The notes: generated by a model not told the origin, from the letters alone. Shown: positions 37,329 through 46,610, counted from the stretch's first letter. The stretch: 64,000 bases of DNA from Erwinia oleae (GCF_000770305.1 NZ_JNVB01000020.1:23755-87754); one strand, 5' to 3'. A program made the numbers and translations.

Positions 37329-37480
37329 TTGTCTCTTCGCCCCGATATTCCTCTGTGCTGTCGGGGCGGCGGACGCATCATTACCCTTCCTCCGCTTTAA
37401 TTTCCCCGGCACGCGCTCGCTGATGCCTTTGTTACTACCATACCAGGTTCAAAATTTGTTCAAAATTTAAAATACGGTGA

Positions 37481-37501
37481 TATAATGTGACCTGCGTCAC
37501 A
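37481..37501 (+). promoter_or_regulatory. TATAAT with overlapping perfect CRP-type dyad upstream of yjcB
   Basis: A consensus -10 (TATAAT, 37481-37486) is immediately overlapped by TGTGA-N6-TCACA (37486-37501), the full core of a cAMP-CRP site. Bound CRP would block that promoter or activate one downstream. It sits 114 bases before yjcB. A short stem (GCCCCGA 37339-37345 with TCGGGGC 37361-37367) upstream may end soxS. Confidence 0.6.
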
Positions 37502-37614
37502 CTTATAAGACAGCTTATGTCTGATTTTAACGCAGGCTTCCCTGGCAACCTGCCGCTCGAATCGCGTGACGTCATTTTTGTTGGGGCTGATATAGCGTGG
37601 AGTAGATAAAGCTT

Positions 37615-37896
37615 ATGGGTACGTTGACCGCCGGCGTGGTGATGATGAGATGGGAACTGATTAGCGCCGTGATGATGTTTTTTGCCAGTACATTTAACGT
37701 TAAATGCCGCCAGACCAGTCACAACGTGATGGCATTCGTCTTTACCAGCATCGGTATCGGCATGTCCTGCTGGTTCGTCACCGGCCTGCTGGGGATCACG
37801 TTAAGCATGGCGAATTTACATCACATCTGGTACATCGTCCGCGATGCGTTTATTAACGTCATGAACAACACGCCAGCCAATTTTCCTATGCCGTGA
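37615..37896 (+). CDS. yjcB: YjcB family small membrane protein
   Basis: A 93-residue protein matching E. coli YjcB in length, in the opening (TLTAGVVMMRWELISAVMMF against a TLTTGVVLLRW-type start) and in the central CWFVTGLLGIT. It has two predicted membrane helices (about residues 12-28 and 38-62). It lies near soxS, as in E. coli. The function is unknown. A CRP-like site upstream suggests carbon-status control. Confidence 0.85.
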   Translation: MGTLTAGVVMMRWELISAVMMFFASTFNVKCRQTSHNVMAFVFTSIGIGMSCWFVTGLLGITLSMANLHHIWYIVRDAFINVMNNTPANFPMP

Positions 37897-37931
37897 GCAT
37901 AAGGCGCCGCCGATCGCGGCGCAGTGTGTGT

Positions 37932-38903
37932 TTAAATTTTCTTCAACACGGCAGGGATCGTCGTGATATCCGCTGGCTGGTAATTTTGCGATGGCGTGTT
38001 TGGCTTATTTTCCTGAAGCCACATGTCGCCCATCAGCTTATCCAGCCCCTGTCCCAGACCCGTGACCATTCCCGCGCCGGGCGTAAAGGTCAGTTCGCCA
38101 AAGAAGATCTGGCCTTCGTTAATATACCAGTCAACGCGCACGTAATCGAAATCAGCCGCCAGCTTTTTACTCAGATCAAGCGCCCTTTCCAGGGTTTCCA
38201 GTTCACTGCTGATATCCAGCCCGGTATCACGAATTTTATAAAAACACTGGGTCAGATTGTTAACGTAAAAGTTCATCGATAACGGTGAGTTGCCACAACG
38301 GTTATAGATAACCTGAAGCACATACTCAAAGTTCCCATCTTTTTTGTTGAACATATGGAACTTATAGTCAATGGCGGCGAATTTTCCGTCGCCGATATAT
38401 TGTTCCACCAGTATCCGCGGCTTGATATAACGGTAGTGAATTTCGCGTGCCTCATACGAGAAGTCGCGACTCAGCCATTCATCACAGCGTTTAATCAGCA
38501 ACTGCTTCTGTATGCTGTCCGGTTCTTCAAGCAGTATTTCAACCATACCTGAACCGTGATTTGGCTTAATAACGGTATTTTTTAACGACTTGAGTCCAAG
38601 CAGCGTACGCGGATCGGCCGTTTCATGCAGCAGTGGTATTAAGTACTCATCACCGATAGTATGCGAAATATAGTCTCTGACTAAATACTTGTCTGAAAGT
38701 GCTCCGTATCGAACATAATCTCCCATGATAAATTTCCTGTAGAGAACTTTTTCATTGAAAAGCTTTGGTCGATGAAGGTTAGGCAGCTTTTTAAATCTGT
38801 GTAAATAATAGATTCGATCCTGATAAGACCATGGAATTTTCTTAAAAAGATAGAGTGCGCCTTTTCTCAATTCTTTTTTGAGATTAAACATTTTTGGCCT
38901 CAT
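37932..38903 (-). CDS. TupA-like ATP-grasp protein
   Basis: A 323-residue protein of the TupA-like ATP-grasp family, whose founder joins amino acids onto teichuronopeptide in Bacillus. ATP-grasp elements visible are IKPNHGSGMV (about residues 112-121), ILVEQYIGDG and GELTFTPGAGM near the C-terminus (metal and ATP binding). The N-terminal HRPKLFNEKVLYRK segment is typical. In Gram-negatives such genes lie in surface-polysaccharide loci and probably add amino acids to the glycan. The start codon overlaps the flippase stop (ATGA), so the two are coupled. The region is AT-rich. Confidence 0.87.
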   Translation of the reverse strand: MRPKMFNLKKELRKGALYLFKKIPWSYQDRIYYLHRFKKLPNLHRPKLFNEKVLYRKFIMGDYVRYGALSDKYLVRDYISHTIGDEYLIPLLHETADPRTLLGLKSLKNTVIKPNHGSGMVEILLEEPDSIQKQLLIKRCDEWLSRDFSYEAREIHYRYIKPRILVEQYIGDGKFAAIDYKFHMFNKKDGNFEYVLQVIYNRCGNSPLSMNFYVNNLTQCFYKIRDTGLDISSELETLERALDLSKKLAADFDYVRVDWYINEGQIFFGELTFTPGAGMVTGLGQGLDKLMGDMWLQENKPNTPSQNYQPADITTIPAVLKKI

Positions 38904-40156
38904 TTGTATATTTTGTAGTTTAGTGAGGAAAGCTGTATTTTAAGAATAATTGCATTCTTAAAGAAATAGTTCATTACGGTAAGAGATAAGAGTTCAGTAA
39001 TAAGAACGCTCCAGGCTGCGCCTGTTAATCCCCAGGAACGGATGAAAAACCAGTTGGTTGCCACGCTAATTACCACCAGCAAGATCACCTTCACCAGCAG
39101 GTAATTAAAACCCCCTTCTTTCACCATATAGCGATATGCCACTGTTCCCATTGCCGATAAGCAGGTTGCCAACGACAATAACGTAACGAGATCTCCTGAT
39201 TCTGTGTAGTCATGCCCGTAAAGGGTAGTGATGATTTCCTCGCCAAAAAGCGCAACGATCAAAAGCATCAAAAACGAAACTGCCATAACATAACCATTCA
39301 GCCTCGCGGCCAGTTTTACTGCAACATCCGCGCGCTCTCTGAAGATTTCAGAAAAACAGGATGTGATGATCGCCACAGGAATAAAGATCCATGAGGCCGA
39401 AATCGTATTCGCGGCGGTAAACAAGCCCAGTTCATGCGCTGAACCCACACCCACCAAAAAAAACTGCGCCAGCTTGACCTGAATGGAGATAAAGACGCTG
39501 GAAATTGCCAGCGGCAGGCCTGCGTGCAGCAGATAACGCAGATAGCTTTTTTGCTTTCGCTTTGGCGGAAGCGTAATGCTGTTGGCCTGATAAAACATGC
39601 TGCGTTTGATCAGGTATGGCACCAGCGTAACCGCAACAATCGACAGCGACAGCAGCAGCGGGCTGAGCCTTAACCAGGCCACGGCGAAGCTGATAGCAAA
39701 GCTCAGCAGCATACCGATGGCGTTGGCAATGGTGTTCATACGTGACGCCAGACGCGCGTTATTGTAAACGCTGAAAATATCCTGGGTAACGAACAACGCT
39801 GCGAAAAAAGAAGCAACGGCGAACACCAGAAAATTTTCTCGCATGGTCAGCCAGATGTACAGCAGCACCGGTGCAGAAAGTAACAATAACAGCGCCATAC
39901 GGAGCCGTTTTGCCACAGCCATCAGCCGTATCCCTCGTGGTGCACTTTTGCTAATACTCTTAAACAGAATAGTTTCAGTACCAAATATGGCGACGGCCTG
40001 AACAATTGAAAAAAGTGATGCAGAAAATGCTATTTGTCCAAAAACGGATGGACCAAAGGATTTTGCAACATAGGATGTAACAAATATCACGCCGAATACG
40101 GAAACGATTTTTTCCGACATCATCCAGACGGCGTTGGACATAACACTGTGTTTCAT
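38900..40156 (-). CDS. Polysaccharide flippase (Wzx-like)
   Basis: A 418-residue integral membrane protein with about 12 helices, of the MATE/PST oligosaccharide flippase superfamily (O-antigen translocase type). The start MKHSVMSNAVWMM at 40156 follows AAAGGATG; the longer frame from 40192 has no comparable signal. It would move a lipid-linked repeat unit across the inner membrane. Coupled to a TupA-like ATP-grasp gene but with no glycosyltransferase or polymerase nearby, it is an isolated piece of a polysaccharide locus, perhaps a remnant or accessory module. Confidence 0.85.
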   Translation of the reverse strand: MKHSVMSNAVWMMSEKIVSVFGVIFVTSYVAKSFGPSVFGQIAFSASLFSIVQAVAIFGTETILFKSISKSAPRGIRLMAVAKRLRMALLLLLSAPVLLYIWLTMRENFLVFAVASFFAALFVTQDIFSVYNNARLASRMNTIANAIGMLLSFAISFAVAWLRLSPLLLSLSIVAVTLVPYLIKRSMFYQANSITLPPKRKQKSYLRYLLHAGLPLAISSVFISIQVKLAQFFLVGVGSAHELGLFTAANTISASWIFIPVAIITSCFSEIFRERADVAVKLAARLNGYVMAVSFLMLLIVALFGEEIITTLYGHDYTESGDLVTLLSLATCLSAMGTVAYRYMVKEGGFNYLLVKVILLVVISVATNWFFIRSWGLTGAAWSVLITELLSLTVMNYFFKNAIILKIQLSSLNYKIYK

Positions 40157-40685
40157 CGAAGCATCCTTTGAAATTCTGTCTGCGTTTACCACATCCGTGT
40201 TTACTTCAAAAAATCTCGCCTGGCATTGGCCTGCGAAAAAAATGATACGGCTATATTATTTAGAATGTTGCGCGCAAAAAAATACCGCTCTTATTTAAAA
40301 GACGAATTTCAATGCTGCCTGCCTTAAAGATTAATCTTACTAATTCCTACCACCCTGATTCTATTCACCAAAAGCGTAAAATCCGTCAGATAGCATGGCA
40401 CAGGATTTTTTGCACCGCAGGGTGAATCATTCTGAATTTTTCACTGGCCTTGTTGCTGGCGTGAAAAGAATTTATAACAAAAAGTGAGATATCGAAAGGT
40501 CACTCTCGGTATTACAAATAAAATCGGAGAAATCCCATGATGATATTTTGAAATAATCACTTAAGTTAATCCTGATATTTTTGAATGCGCTGCGACGCGC
40601 CGTTACGTCTATTTGATTTTAATCAGATCCATTCATTAATTTAGTCATTCCATTTTTGTGATAGTTAAGAAAGGTAATAGCATCT
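40157..40685. other. AT-rich intergenic region
   Basis: 529 bases upstream of the flippase and of the IS3-type ORF. It must carry the flippase promoter. I found no open frame of note, no IS ends and no convincing operator. Confidence 0.5.
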
Positions 40686-41081
40686 ATGAGAAAGTCACGA
40701 TATACAGAGGAACAAATCACCAGCGCGATTAAAGCATCCGAGCGTGGGGTAAAGGTTAAAGAGATATGTGAAGAGCTCGGCATCTCCGAAGCCACCTTTT
40801 ATAGCTGGAAGAAGAAATATGCCGGACTTTCCTCCGAAGAAGGAAGAAAGATCAAGGATTTAGAAGAGCGGCTACATTACGTTCAGCGTGAAATGCAGAC
40901 GCTGATGTCTGATAAGGAGATGCTACAAAGCGTCCTTAAAAACTTTTTTACCACTAATGACAAGCGACAGGCCGTTAATTATCTACAAGATACCTTTGAG
41001 ATTGGCACCCGCCGGAGCTGCCGTTTGTTAGATATTAGCCGTAGTGTTTATCATTATCCCTACAATCTGGAAAACCAATAA
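40686..41081 (+). CDS. IS3-type transposase OrfA fused to the start of OrfB (remnant or domesticated)
   Basis: A 131-residue protein. Residues 1-90 are an IS3 (IS407-group-like) OrfA: a helix-turn-helix (KVKEICEELGISEATFYSWK) and a leucine-zipper-like coiled coil (about 55-90). Residues 93-128 read as the N-terminus of OrfB (AVNYLQDTFEIGTRRSCRLL, then DISRSVYHYP). The frame then stops before any DDE catalytic residue. In an active element OrfA and OrfB are joined only by programmed frameshifting; here they are continuous. So it cannot transpose, but it could bind DNA. No terminal inverted repeats were recognised. Confidence 0.8.
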   Translation: MRKSRYTEEQITSAIKASERGVKVKEICEELGISEATFYSWKKKYAGLSSEEGRKIKDLEERLHYVQREMQTLMSDKEMLQSVLKNFFTTNDKRQAVNYLQDTFEIGTRRSCRLLDISRSVYHYPYNLENQ

Positions 41082-41901
41082 AATGCGATTTAGTACACAT
41101 TTTTAGCAATTTATGAATCCCCTTTAATATTCACATTACTAATTGAATATGAAGAGCAGTTTCTTGTAAAAGCGATTTTCATTGATGAATGATTCTATTT
41201 TTTTATCGCTTACCAGGCCAGAACTTCACACGCCACTGAATTAAAATCATTTATTTTCAATATCTTGAGCGCGCATCTATCTTTGTCTGCAAAGATAAAT
41301 GCGCCCTTCAAGACTTAAGCCCTTTTTAATTATTGCTCAAAAATCATACAAAACACTTAAGTAAATTGTATGTTTATTTCTGATTAAATGATTCACAAAT
41401 CTGCATCTTTCCGCAAAATTGCATTTATTATGCTAGTCCATTTTTTCAGGCAAACCCGCGTACAGCAGTACACCACCGCTTCACAACGGCATTCCACCTA
41501 AGTCAAACCGTTAAAAAAACTTTATGCTTTATGATAAATACCCTGTTTTAGGGTGCTGCCTTCTTACATGCCATACGAAAGAAACTAATGTGTTTAACGT
41601 TTTTTTGACGTTCAGGGAACGCGTGCGTGCGCTGATAATTTGAATTAAGTCTGGTTTACCTTTACTAAAGTCGTCTCAAATATATCTGATTGCTCGTTAA
41701 TACGGTCTGCTTTATCCATCATTACAGAAACGCAGGACGCCTGAACAAGGTGTTTTTTATGCAGTTATAGCCCGGTAAAAAGCATAAACACATGCGGTAA
41801 AGAGTCTGAAAAACACGATATGGCTCACAGTTCTGAAAGGTAACAGACGGCCAGAAAGGCCATTTTTAATGAGAAATGACCAGAGGAAACCTGACAACAG
41901 G
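41082..41901. other. 820-base AT-rich region without genes
   Basis: Apart from a 49-base inverted repeat (41264-41312, listed separately) I see only short T- and A-rich runs, a minor ACCCT/AGGGT hairpin and a weak GGCC-loop-GGCC-TTTTT hairpin near 41846-41867. No rest of the IS element and no open frame of 60 codons is present. Confidence 0.6.
41264..41312. repeat. Long imperfect inverted repeat (hairpin)
   Basis: CTTGAGCGCGCATCTATCTT with the following TG (41264-41285) folds back on 41290-41312. Arms of 22 and 23 bases pair with two mismatches and one bulge around a 4-base loop. A T-run (CTTTTT) follows about 11 bases later. It could be a terminator, the palindromic core of a small mobile element, or a remnant of the adjacent IS. 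Confidence 0.7.
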
Positions 41902-42864
41902 CTATTTTTTTGCGATGCGACGAATAACAGGCGCTGGTTTAATCAGCGTTGTCAGGACCACGCCAGTCAAAAGACAGAGGATGCCAACAGCGGTGATCGG
42001 CGGCGGCCAGCTCTGACGTAACAGAAAGGTATAACCCAACCCGGCAAGGATCTCGAAGACAATCAGCGGCCCCACCAGCACCGTCGGGAGTCTCTGGCTG
42101 GCTTCATTCCAGCACAGCGTGCCCAGCCATGAACAGAACAAGCCAATGGAAAGCATGAGCGGTAGAAAAATTTCTGGCTTTGGCCCCAGCGGCAGCGTGA
42201 AAGCAGGATCGGCGGTATGCAGTTGTAAGCTCACCAGCAGATACCCGATTAGCGCCAGCGGCAGCGTGGCGATGCCCTGCGCCGTGGCCCAGGTGGTGGC
42301 ATTCTTTTCGGGATGCGCGCGAAGCCAGCGCGCGTTTCGCAACGGATACCATGTCCAGCAGATCAGGGCGCATAGGGCCAGCGCGATGCCCGTCAGATAG
42401 TGCGAGGCATCGCCGTGATGGTTAGCGCTTTGCCATTCCGCAACGTTAACCAGCCCCAGCCCCATCGCGATAAGCAGCAGTACCGGCAACAGTTTACGCC
42501 AGGGCAGTCTGCCATCGTGATGACCATAGAAATAGTTCGCGCTAATGGTGATTATCACAGGCAGCGTGCCGATGATCATGGTTGAAACGGGCGCGCCGGT
42601 GCGCTGAATCGCACTTGCCAGAAAGGTGTAATAAAGGAGGTTACCGACCAGAGCCAGTTTTAGCGCTTCATGCCAGTCGCTGCGGGTCAACAGCGCAAGA
42701 CGGCGACGATCGCGCCAGGCAAGAGGCAGAGCAATAAGGCCAAAGGCGACGTAGCGCGCCACCGACTGCAACGCCCCCGGATAGTCCGGCACCAGTAGCG
42801 GCCCGACAAAAATCAGCCCCCACATCAGGCCTGCACAGAGAGCAAAAACAACACCCGCTAACAT
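41902..42864 (-). CDS. EamA/DMT family transporter
   Basis: A 320-residue inner-membrane protein with ten predicted helices in two EamA repeats, the drug/metabolite transporter superfamily. The first repeat covers about residues 5-135 and the second about 150-300. It probably exports an amino acid or other small metabolite; the substrate is not deducible. The start at 42864 (MLAGVVF) follows an AGGTT; the frame also opens 18 bases earlier. It is divergent from the VirK/YbjX-like gene. Confidence 0.88.
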   Translation of the reverse strand: MLAGVVFALCAGLMWGLIFVGPLLVPDYPGALQSVARYVAFGLIALPLAWRDRRRLALLTRSDWHEALKLALVGNLLYYTFLASAIQRTGAPVSTMIIGTLPVIITISANYFYGHHDGRLPWRKLLPVLLLIAMGLGLVNVAEWQSANHHGDASHYLTGIALALCALICWTWYPLRNARWLRAHPEKNATTWATAQGIATLPLALIGYLLVSLQLHTADPAFTLPLGPKPEIFLPLMLSIGLFCSWLGTLCWNEASQRLPTVLVGPLIVFEILAGLGYTFLLRQSWPPPITAVGILCLLTGVVLTTLIKPAPVIRRIAKK

Positions 42865-43025
42865 AGATAACCTGCATATCAATCAAACCGGCGGTGATTG
42901 TCACCCGCGCTGATGAAGAAAGATTGTAGCATGCAGGAATCTGCACCACCCGCTTTGCCTCTCTCGCAGCGCGGAAGATAAACATCATCTCAACCATGAT
43001 GAAAAAGGCATTACGCCCTGAGCAT

Positions 43026-43060
43026 GGTTGAAGTGAGGTTGAAATACGCGGTGATTCAAT
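43026..43060 (+). promoter_or_regulatory. PhoP-box-like direct repeat upstream of the VirK/YbjX gene
   Basis: GGTTGA (43026-43031), 5 bases, GGTTGA (43037-43042), then exactly 12 bases to a poor -10 (TTCAAT, 43055-43060). Spacing is that of class I PhoP promoters (TGTTTA-N5-TGTTTA then 12 bases). Each half-site has two deviations from the best consensus. Confidence 0.55.
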
Positions 43061-43095
43061 GTCTCTCCCACGTAGATTGATTACACAGGTTGAGC

Positions 43096-44022
43096 ATGTC
43101 TGATACTGCATTAGTCCGCCGTCAGGAGAGTGGCCTGACCGTTTTTCTTTCATTGGTGTCCGGCCGGTTAAGGCCCGGTAAGCTGTGGTCAACGCGCCGT
43201 TATCGGGTGAAATATCTCTTCCGCTCGCTCATCTATCCCTCAGTGACCTGGAAGCTGGTCGATGCACTGGCCAGCAATGCAATAATGCGCGATATCCTGC
43301 CGGTTCAGTCCACGTTGCCCGCAAAAGCACATCGCCCCTATTTATATGGCGGCATGGCAACCGCCGCGCGTGCTCAGGCCATTATCGATCATTATCAGTT
43401 CGTCCGGTCGCTGACGACTCCACGCCTGCGCCAGGCGATGCTGACGGTCGCAGGCACCACGCTGGCACAGTTCCGGGGGAAAAATGACGAGGACGTTGCC
43501 ATCACTCTGGCCTGTACCGGTACCTGTGAAAGAGAGGGCGAAGCAAACCTGTATATCACCTGCGACGGAGTTCGTCTGGCCATCCTGACCTTTACGGTCA
43601 TGCAGGATCAGAAAGAGCAAGTGCTGATTATCGGCGGCATGCAGGGTGCGCACCGCGATACGCCGCATTCGCTGATCCGCGATGCAACGCGCGCCTGTCA
43701 TGGGCTATTTCCCAAACGATTACTGATTGAACAACTGATGATATTTGCCGCTGAAAACCACATCGGCAAAATTTATGGCGTCAGCGATGAAGGCCATGTT
43801 TTCCGCAGCCTGCGCTACAGAATGAGAAAGCGGCGCGTGTTTCATGCCAGCTACAATGAATTCTGGGCATCGCTGAACGCGCAGCCACAATCGAAAAGCC
43901 TCAATTTGCTGCCGCAAAGCATTGAGCGTAAACCGCTTGAGGAAATCGCCAGTAAAAAACGTGCAGAGGCGCGCCGCCGCTATGCGCTACTGGATGCGCT
44001 GAGCGCGTCGTTTCCTCGTTAA
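43096..44022 (+). CDS. VirK/YbjX family protein (DUF535)
   Basis: A 308-residue protein of the DUF535 family that includes Salmonella VirK and YbjX. Typical elements are the basic N-terminal region, the MRDILPVQS-type segment and KIYGVSDEGHVFRSLRYR in the C-terminal third. It has no signal peptide or helix. Homologues are PhoP-regulated and linked to outer-membrane remodelling and peptide resistance; a PhoP-box-like repeat lies upstream here. The ATG at 43096 is preferred over a TTG at 43090. Confidence 0.87.
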   Translation: MSDTALVRRQESGLTVFLSLVSGRLRPGKLWSTRRYRVKYLFRSLIYPSVTWKLVDALASNAIMRDILPVQSTLPAKAHRPYLYGGMATAARAQAIIDHYQFVRSLTTPRLRQAMLTVAGTTLAQFRGKNDEDVAITLACTGTCEREGEANLYITCDGVRLAILTFTVMQDQKEQVLIIGGMQGAHRDTPHSLIRDATRACHGLFPKRLLIEQLMIFAAENHIGKIYGVSDEGHVFRSLRYRMRKRRVFHASYNEFWASLNAQPQSKSLNLLPQSIERKPLEEIASKKRAEARRRYALLDALSASFPR

Positions 44023-44043
44023 TTAAGGACGCGGCGCGAGGAT

Positions 44044-44481
44044 TCAGCGCGTCTCTTCTTTTGCCACATCATCAATCAGCCAGCTGTCACCGACCCGATG
44101 CAGCGTCACCAGCAAACGCTGCGCATCATCAAAGCCGTTGCCTAAAATCACATCGCCGGACGCGGCCTCGCCGTTAACGGTGAAACGCCCGACGCTGACG
44201 TGATCAACCCAGTCATCGCTGTAGTCCTGATCCTGTAAAAAATAGTCATCATCCATACCATCAGGACTTTTAATCAGTACAGAGATCTTCTGCAATAGCT
44301 GCGGCGTCACGTATTTTTTCAGCAGGGGATCGTGCTCGTCGATAGGGCTCTCATCCTGACTCAGCGCCGTTAAATACCAGTTATAAAAATCCCTGCCGAT
44401 TGCTTCAGGATCGGCTGCCGTCGCGCGCAGCGTAAACAGCATCAGGCTGCAAGCCAGTAACCCTTTTTTCATCAATGCCAT
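44044..44481 (-). CDS. DUF3828 family exported protein
   Basis: A 145-residue protein with a signal peptide (about residues 1-22, ending RATAAD) and a compact mature domain with DFYNWYLTAL near its start, typical of DUF3828. It is probably periplasmic and of unknown function. The start may be the first ATG (44481) or the one three codons later (MKKGLLAC, 44472), which looks more like a signal peptide start. It is convergent with the VirK/YbjX gene. Confidence 0.8.
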   Translation of the reverse strand: MALMKKGLLACSLMLFTLRATAADPEAIGRDFYNWYLTALSQDESPIDEHDPLLKKYVTPQLLQKISVLIKSPDGMDDDYFLQDQDYSDDWVDHVSVGRFTVNGEAASGDVILGNGFDDAQRLLVTLHRVGDSWLIDDVAKEETR

Positions 44482-44550
44482 CTCTGCTCATTTATTGCCC
44501 CGCTAATCTACCCTGTTGCACCGCTTTCCGTGCGTTTTTTTAGTAACCGT

Positions 44551-45249
44551 TTATGCATCATTGCGCAACCAGCGCGTGAGCAGAGCCGCCAGCGCCTGCG
44601 GCTGTTCCAGCGGCAGCATATGGCCTGAACCGGCAATGACTTCAAGCGTGGCATGAGGAATGTTATCGCAAAGGGTTTGTGACTCGGCCATCGTCCGCAT
44701 GCGATCGTCCGCCGCCGCAACGACCAGCGTCGGGCAGCTTATCTGCCTCAGCAATGCCGTATCGCCACGGCGCGTCATCAACAGCTGGCGGCGGTAAGCT
44801 TCCCTGCCCATCCGCAGGCTCATGGCGCGAATGACGGCCTGTAGCGCCTCATCGTCGGCGCGCTTTGCGCTGAGCGAGAGCGCAATAGCCTTCTGGCCCA
44901 GCCCACGGAACGGGCCGCTGGTCGATGCCAGCGCCGCCGCCGTAGCGGCTTTCGCCCGGCGAGCGCGTTCGCTGTCCGGCTGGCTGGAGGTGGCGATCAG
45001 GATCAGTCGTTCGACCCTTTCCGGCACGCGGCGCAGGATCTCGCGCGCCACAAATCCGCCCATTGAAAAGCCAACCAGCGTGAACGTTGCGGGACACTGC
45101 TGAAGTACGCTTTCCGCCATCTCTTCGACGGAATTCCCCTGAGAGAGGTCGCCAAAAATCAGCGGGCCGAACGGCGAAAGATCGCTTTCAACTTTTTGCC
45201 ACAGACCGGCGTCACACATGACGCCAGGCAGTAAAACCAGACCTGCCAT
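44551..45249 (-). CDS. Alpha/beta hydrolase
   Basis: A 232-residue alpha/beta-fold hydrolase. The nucleophile elbow is GFSMGG (Ser about residue 62), with the acid in VAAADDRM and the histidine in GSGHMLPLEQP. LVLLPGVMCDAGLW forms the oxyanion strand. The substrate is unknown; members of this group are carboxylesterases or lactonases. It is a single gene, separate from the aminotransferase operon beyond. Confidence 0.9.
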   Translation of the reverse strand: MAGLVLLPGVMCDAGLWQKVESDLSPFGPLIFGDLSQGNSVEEMAESVLQQCPATFTLVGFSMGGFVAREILRRVPERVERLILIATSSQPDSERARRAKAATAAALASTSGPFRGLGQKAIALSLSAKRADDEALQAVIRAMSLRMGREAYRRQLLMTRRGDTALLRQISCPTLVVAAADDRMRTMAESQTLCDNIPHATLEVIAGSGHMLPLEQPQALAALLTRWLRNDA

Positions 45250-45311
45250 TACATGAACTCCTTACCACTCAACGCGATAAGGATAGCAGCGCTGGCCGGT
45301 CTGTAACGCCG

Positions 45312-46532
45312 TTATTTTTCCGCCTGACGCAGTGTCGCCGCCGCCGCCGCCAGTTTCAGGCACGCTTCGTCCAGCACCGCATCATTAATGGCGTAGGCGA
45401 TACGTAAATAGCCCGGCGTACCAAACGCAGAGCCGTGCAGCACCGCCACGCCCGATTCCGCCAGCAGCCAGGCAGCCACCGCGCGATCGTCCTCCAGCAC
45501 GTCTCCCGCCGGTGTCACGCGTCCGATCAATCCCTGGCAGTTGGCAAACACATAAAATGCGCCTTCAGGCACGCGGGCGCTCATGCCGTCAATCTCAGCT
45601 ATCATGGCCAGCACCCGCTGCTGACGCTGTTCAAGTTTGCCGATCCATCCCGCCAGAAAGGTGGGTGGCTGCACCAGCGCGGCTTCTGCGGCGGCCTGAG
45701 AAATACTGGAAGGATTCGACGTGCTTTGCGACTGAAGCACCTGCATGGCGGCGATCAGCCAGGCGGGCCCGGCTGCGTATCCCAGCCGCCAGCCGGTCAT
45801 CGCATGGCTTTTCGACACGCCATTGATGGTCAGCGTTCGGCCAGCAAGTTCAGGCGCGGCGGCGGCGAAGGTAGTAAAGGCGGCGCCGCCGTAGCGCAGT
45901 GGCTCATAGATATCGTCTGCCATAATCATCACGTTCGGCCAGTCTGATAACACCTCCGCCAGCGCGCGCAATTCATCCATGCTGTAGAGCGCGCCGGTAG
46001 GATTTCCCGGCGAATTCAGGATTAGCCAGCGGGTTTGCGGCGTCAGCGCTTTTGCCAGATCGTCAGGCTGAAGCTTCCAGCCGTGTGCTTCGTGGCAGGG
46101 CACAATCACCGGTTCGCCCTCGGCGATAGCCACCATGTCAGGATAGGAGACCCAGTAAGGCGCAGGAATGATAACCTGCTGCCCTGGATCGACCGTTGCC
46201 AGCAGCGCATTAAAAATAAGCTGTTTGGCGCCGCTGCCCGCGATGATTTCGCTGTGGGTAAAGGTGAGCTGATTGTCCCGCAGGAACTTCTGCGCGATAG
46301 CCGTTTTCAGCGAAGCGGTGCCCGCCACGGCGGTATATTTTGTCTGTTCGCCGATGATGGCGGCAATCCCCGCATAAGCGATAGTCTGCGGCGTGGCGAA
46401 ATCCAGCTCGCCTTCTCCCAGGTTGATGACTCTTCTGCCAGCCGCTTCGAGCTCGCGCACGCGATCGGAGATGGCGGCAGTGGGCGAAGGTCGTACCTGC
46501 TGCATGCGGCGCGCGATGTGGTTATTATTCAT
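45312..46532 (-). CDS. Class I/II PLP-dependent aminotransferase
   Basis: A 406-residue fold-type I aminotransferase of the aspartate aminotransferase I-gamma group. The substrate loop NSPGNPTGALY and the PLP lysine in GVSKSHAMTGWRLGY are present. It transfers an amino group from an amino acid to a 2-oxo acid; the amino donor is unknown. It is divergent, by 78 bases, from the GATase-like gene and stands at the edge of a large amino-acid catabolic region that holds a second aminotransferase of the same class (61205-62407). Confidence 0.92.
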   Translation of the reverse strand: MNNNHIARRMQQVRPSPTAAISDRVRELEAAGRRVINLGEGELDFATPQTIAYAGIAAIIGEQTKYTAVAGTASLKTAIAQKFLRDNQLTFTHSEIIAGSGAKQLIFNALLATVDPGQQVIIPAPYWVSYPDMVAIAEGEPVIVPCHEAHGWKLQPDDLAKALTPQTRWLILNSPGNPTGALYSMDELRALAEVLSDWPNVMIMADDIYEPLRYGGAAFTTFAAAAPELAGRTLTINGVSKSHAMTGWRLGYAAGPAWLIAAMQVLQSQSTSNPSSISQAAAEAALVQPPTFLAGWIGKLEQRQQRVLAMIAEIDGMSARVPEGAFYVFANCQGLIGRVTPAGDVLEDDRAVAAWLLAESGVAVLHGSAFGTPGYLRIAYAINDAVLDEACLKLAAAAATLRQAEK

Positions 46533-46610
46533 AAATCCTCTTTTGTCTTTAAAGCGTCAATCAATACAATCGTGAACACGATTTAACCCAAGGCTTACAG
46601 GAAACTTACC

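Noticed and set aside
40330..40355. Possible RcsAB box upstream of the flippase
   Set aside because: Only the ATTCCTA half resembles the consensus; the other half does not match.
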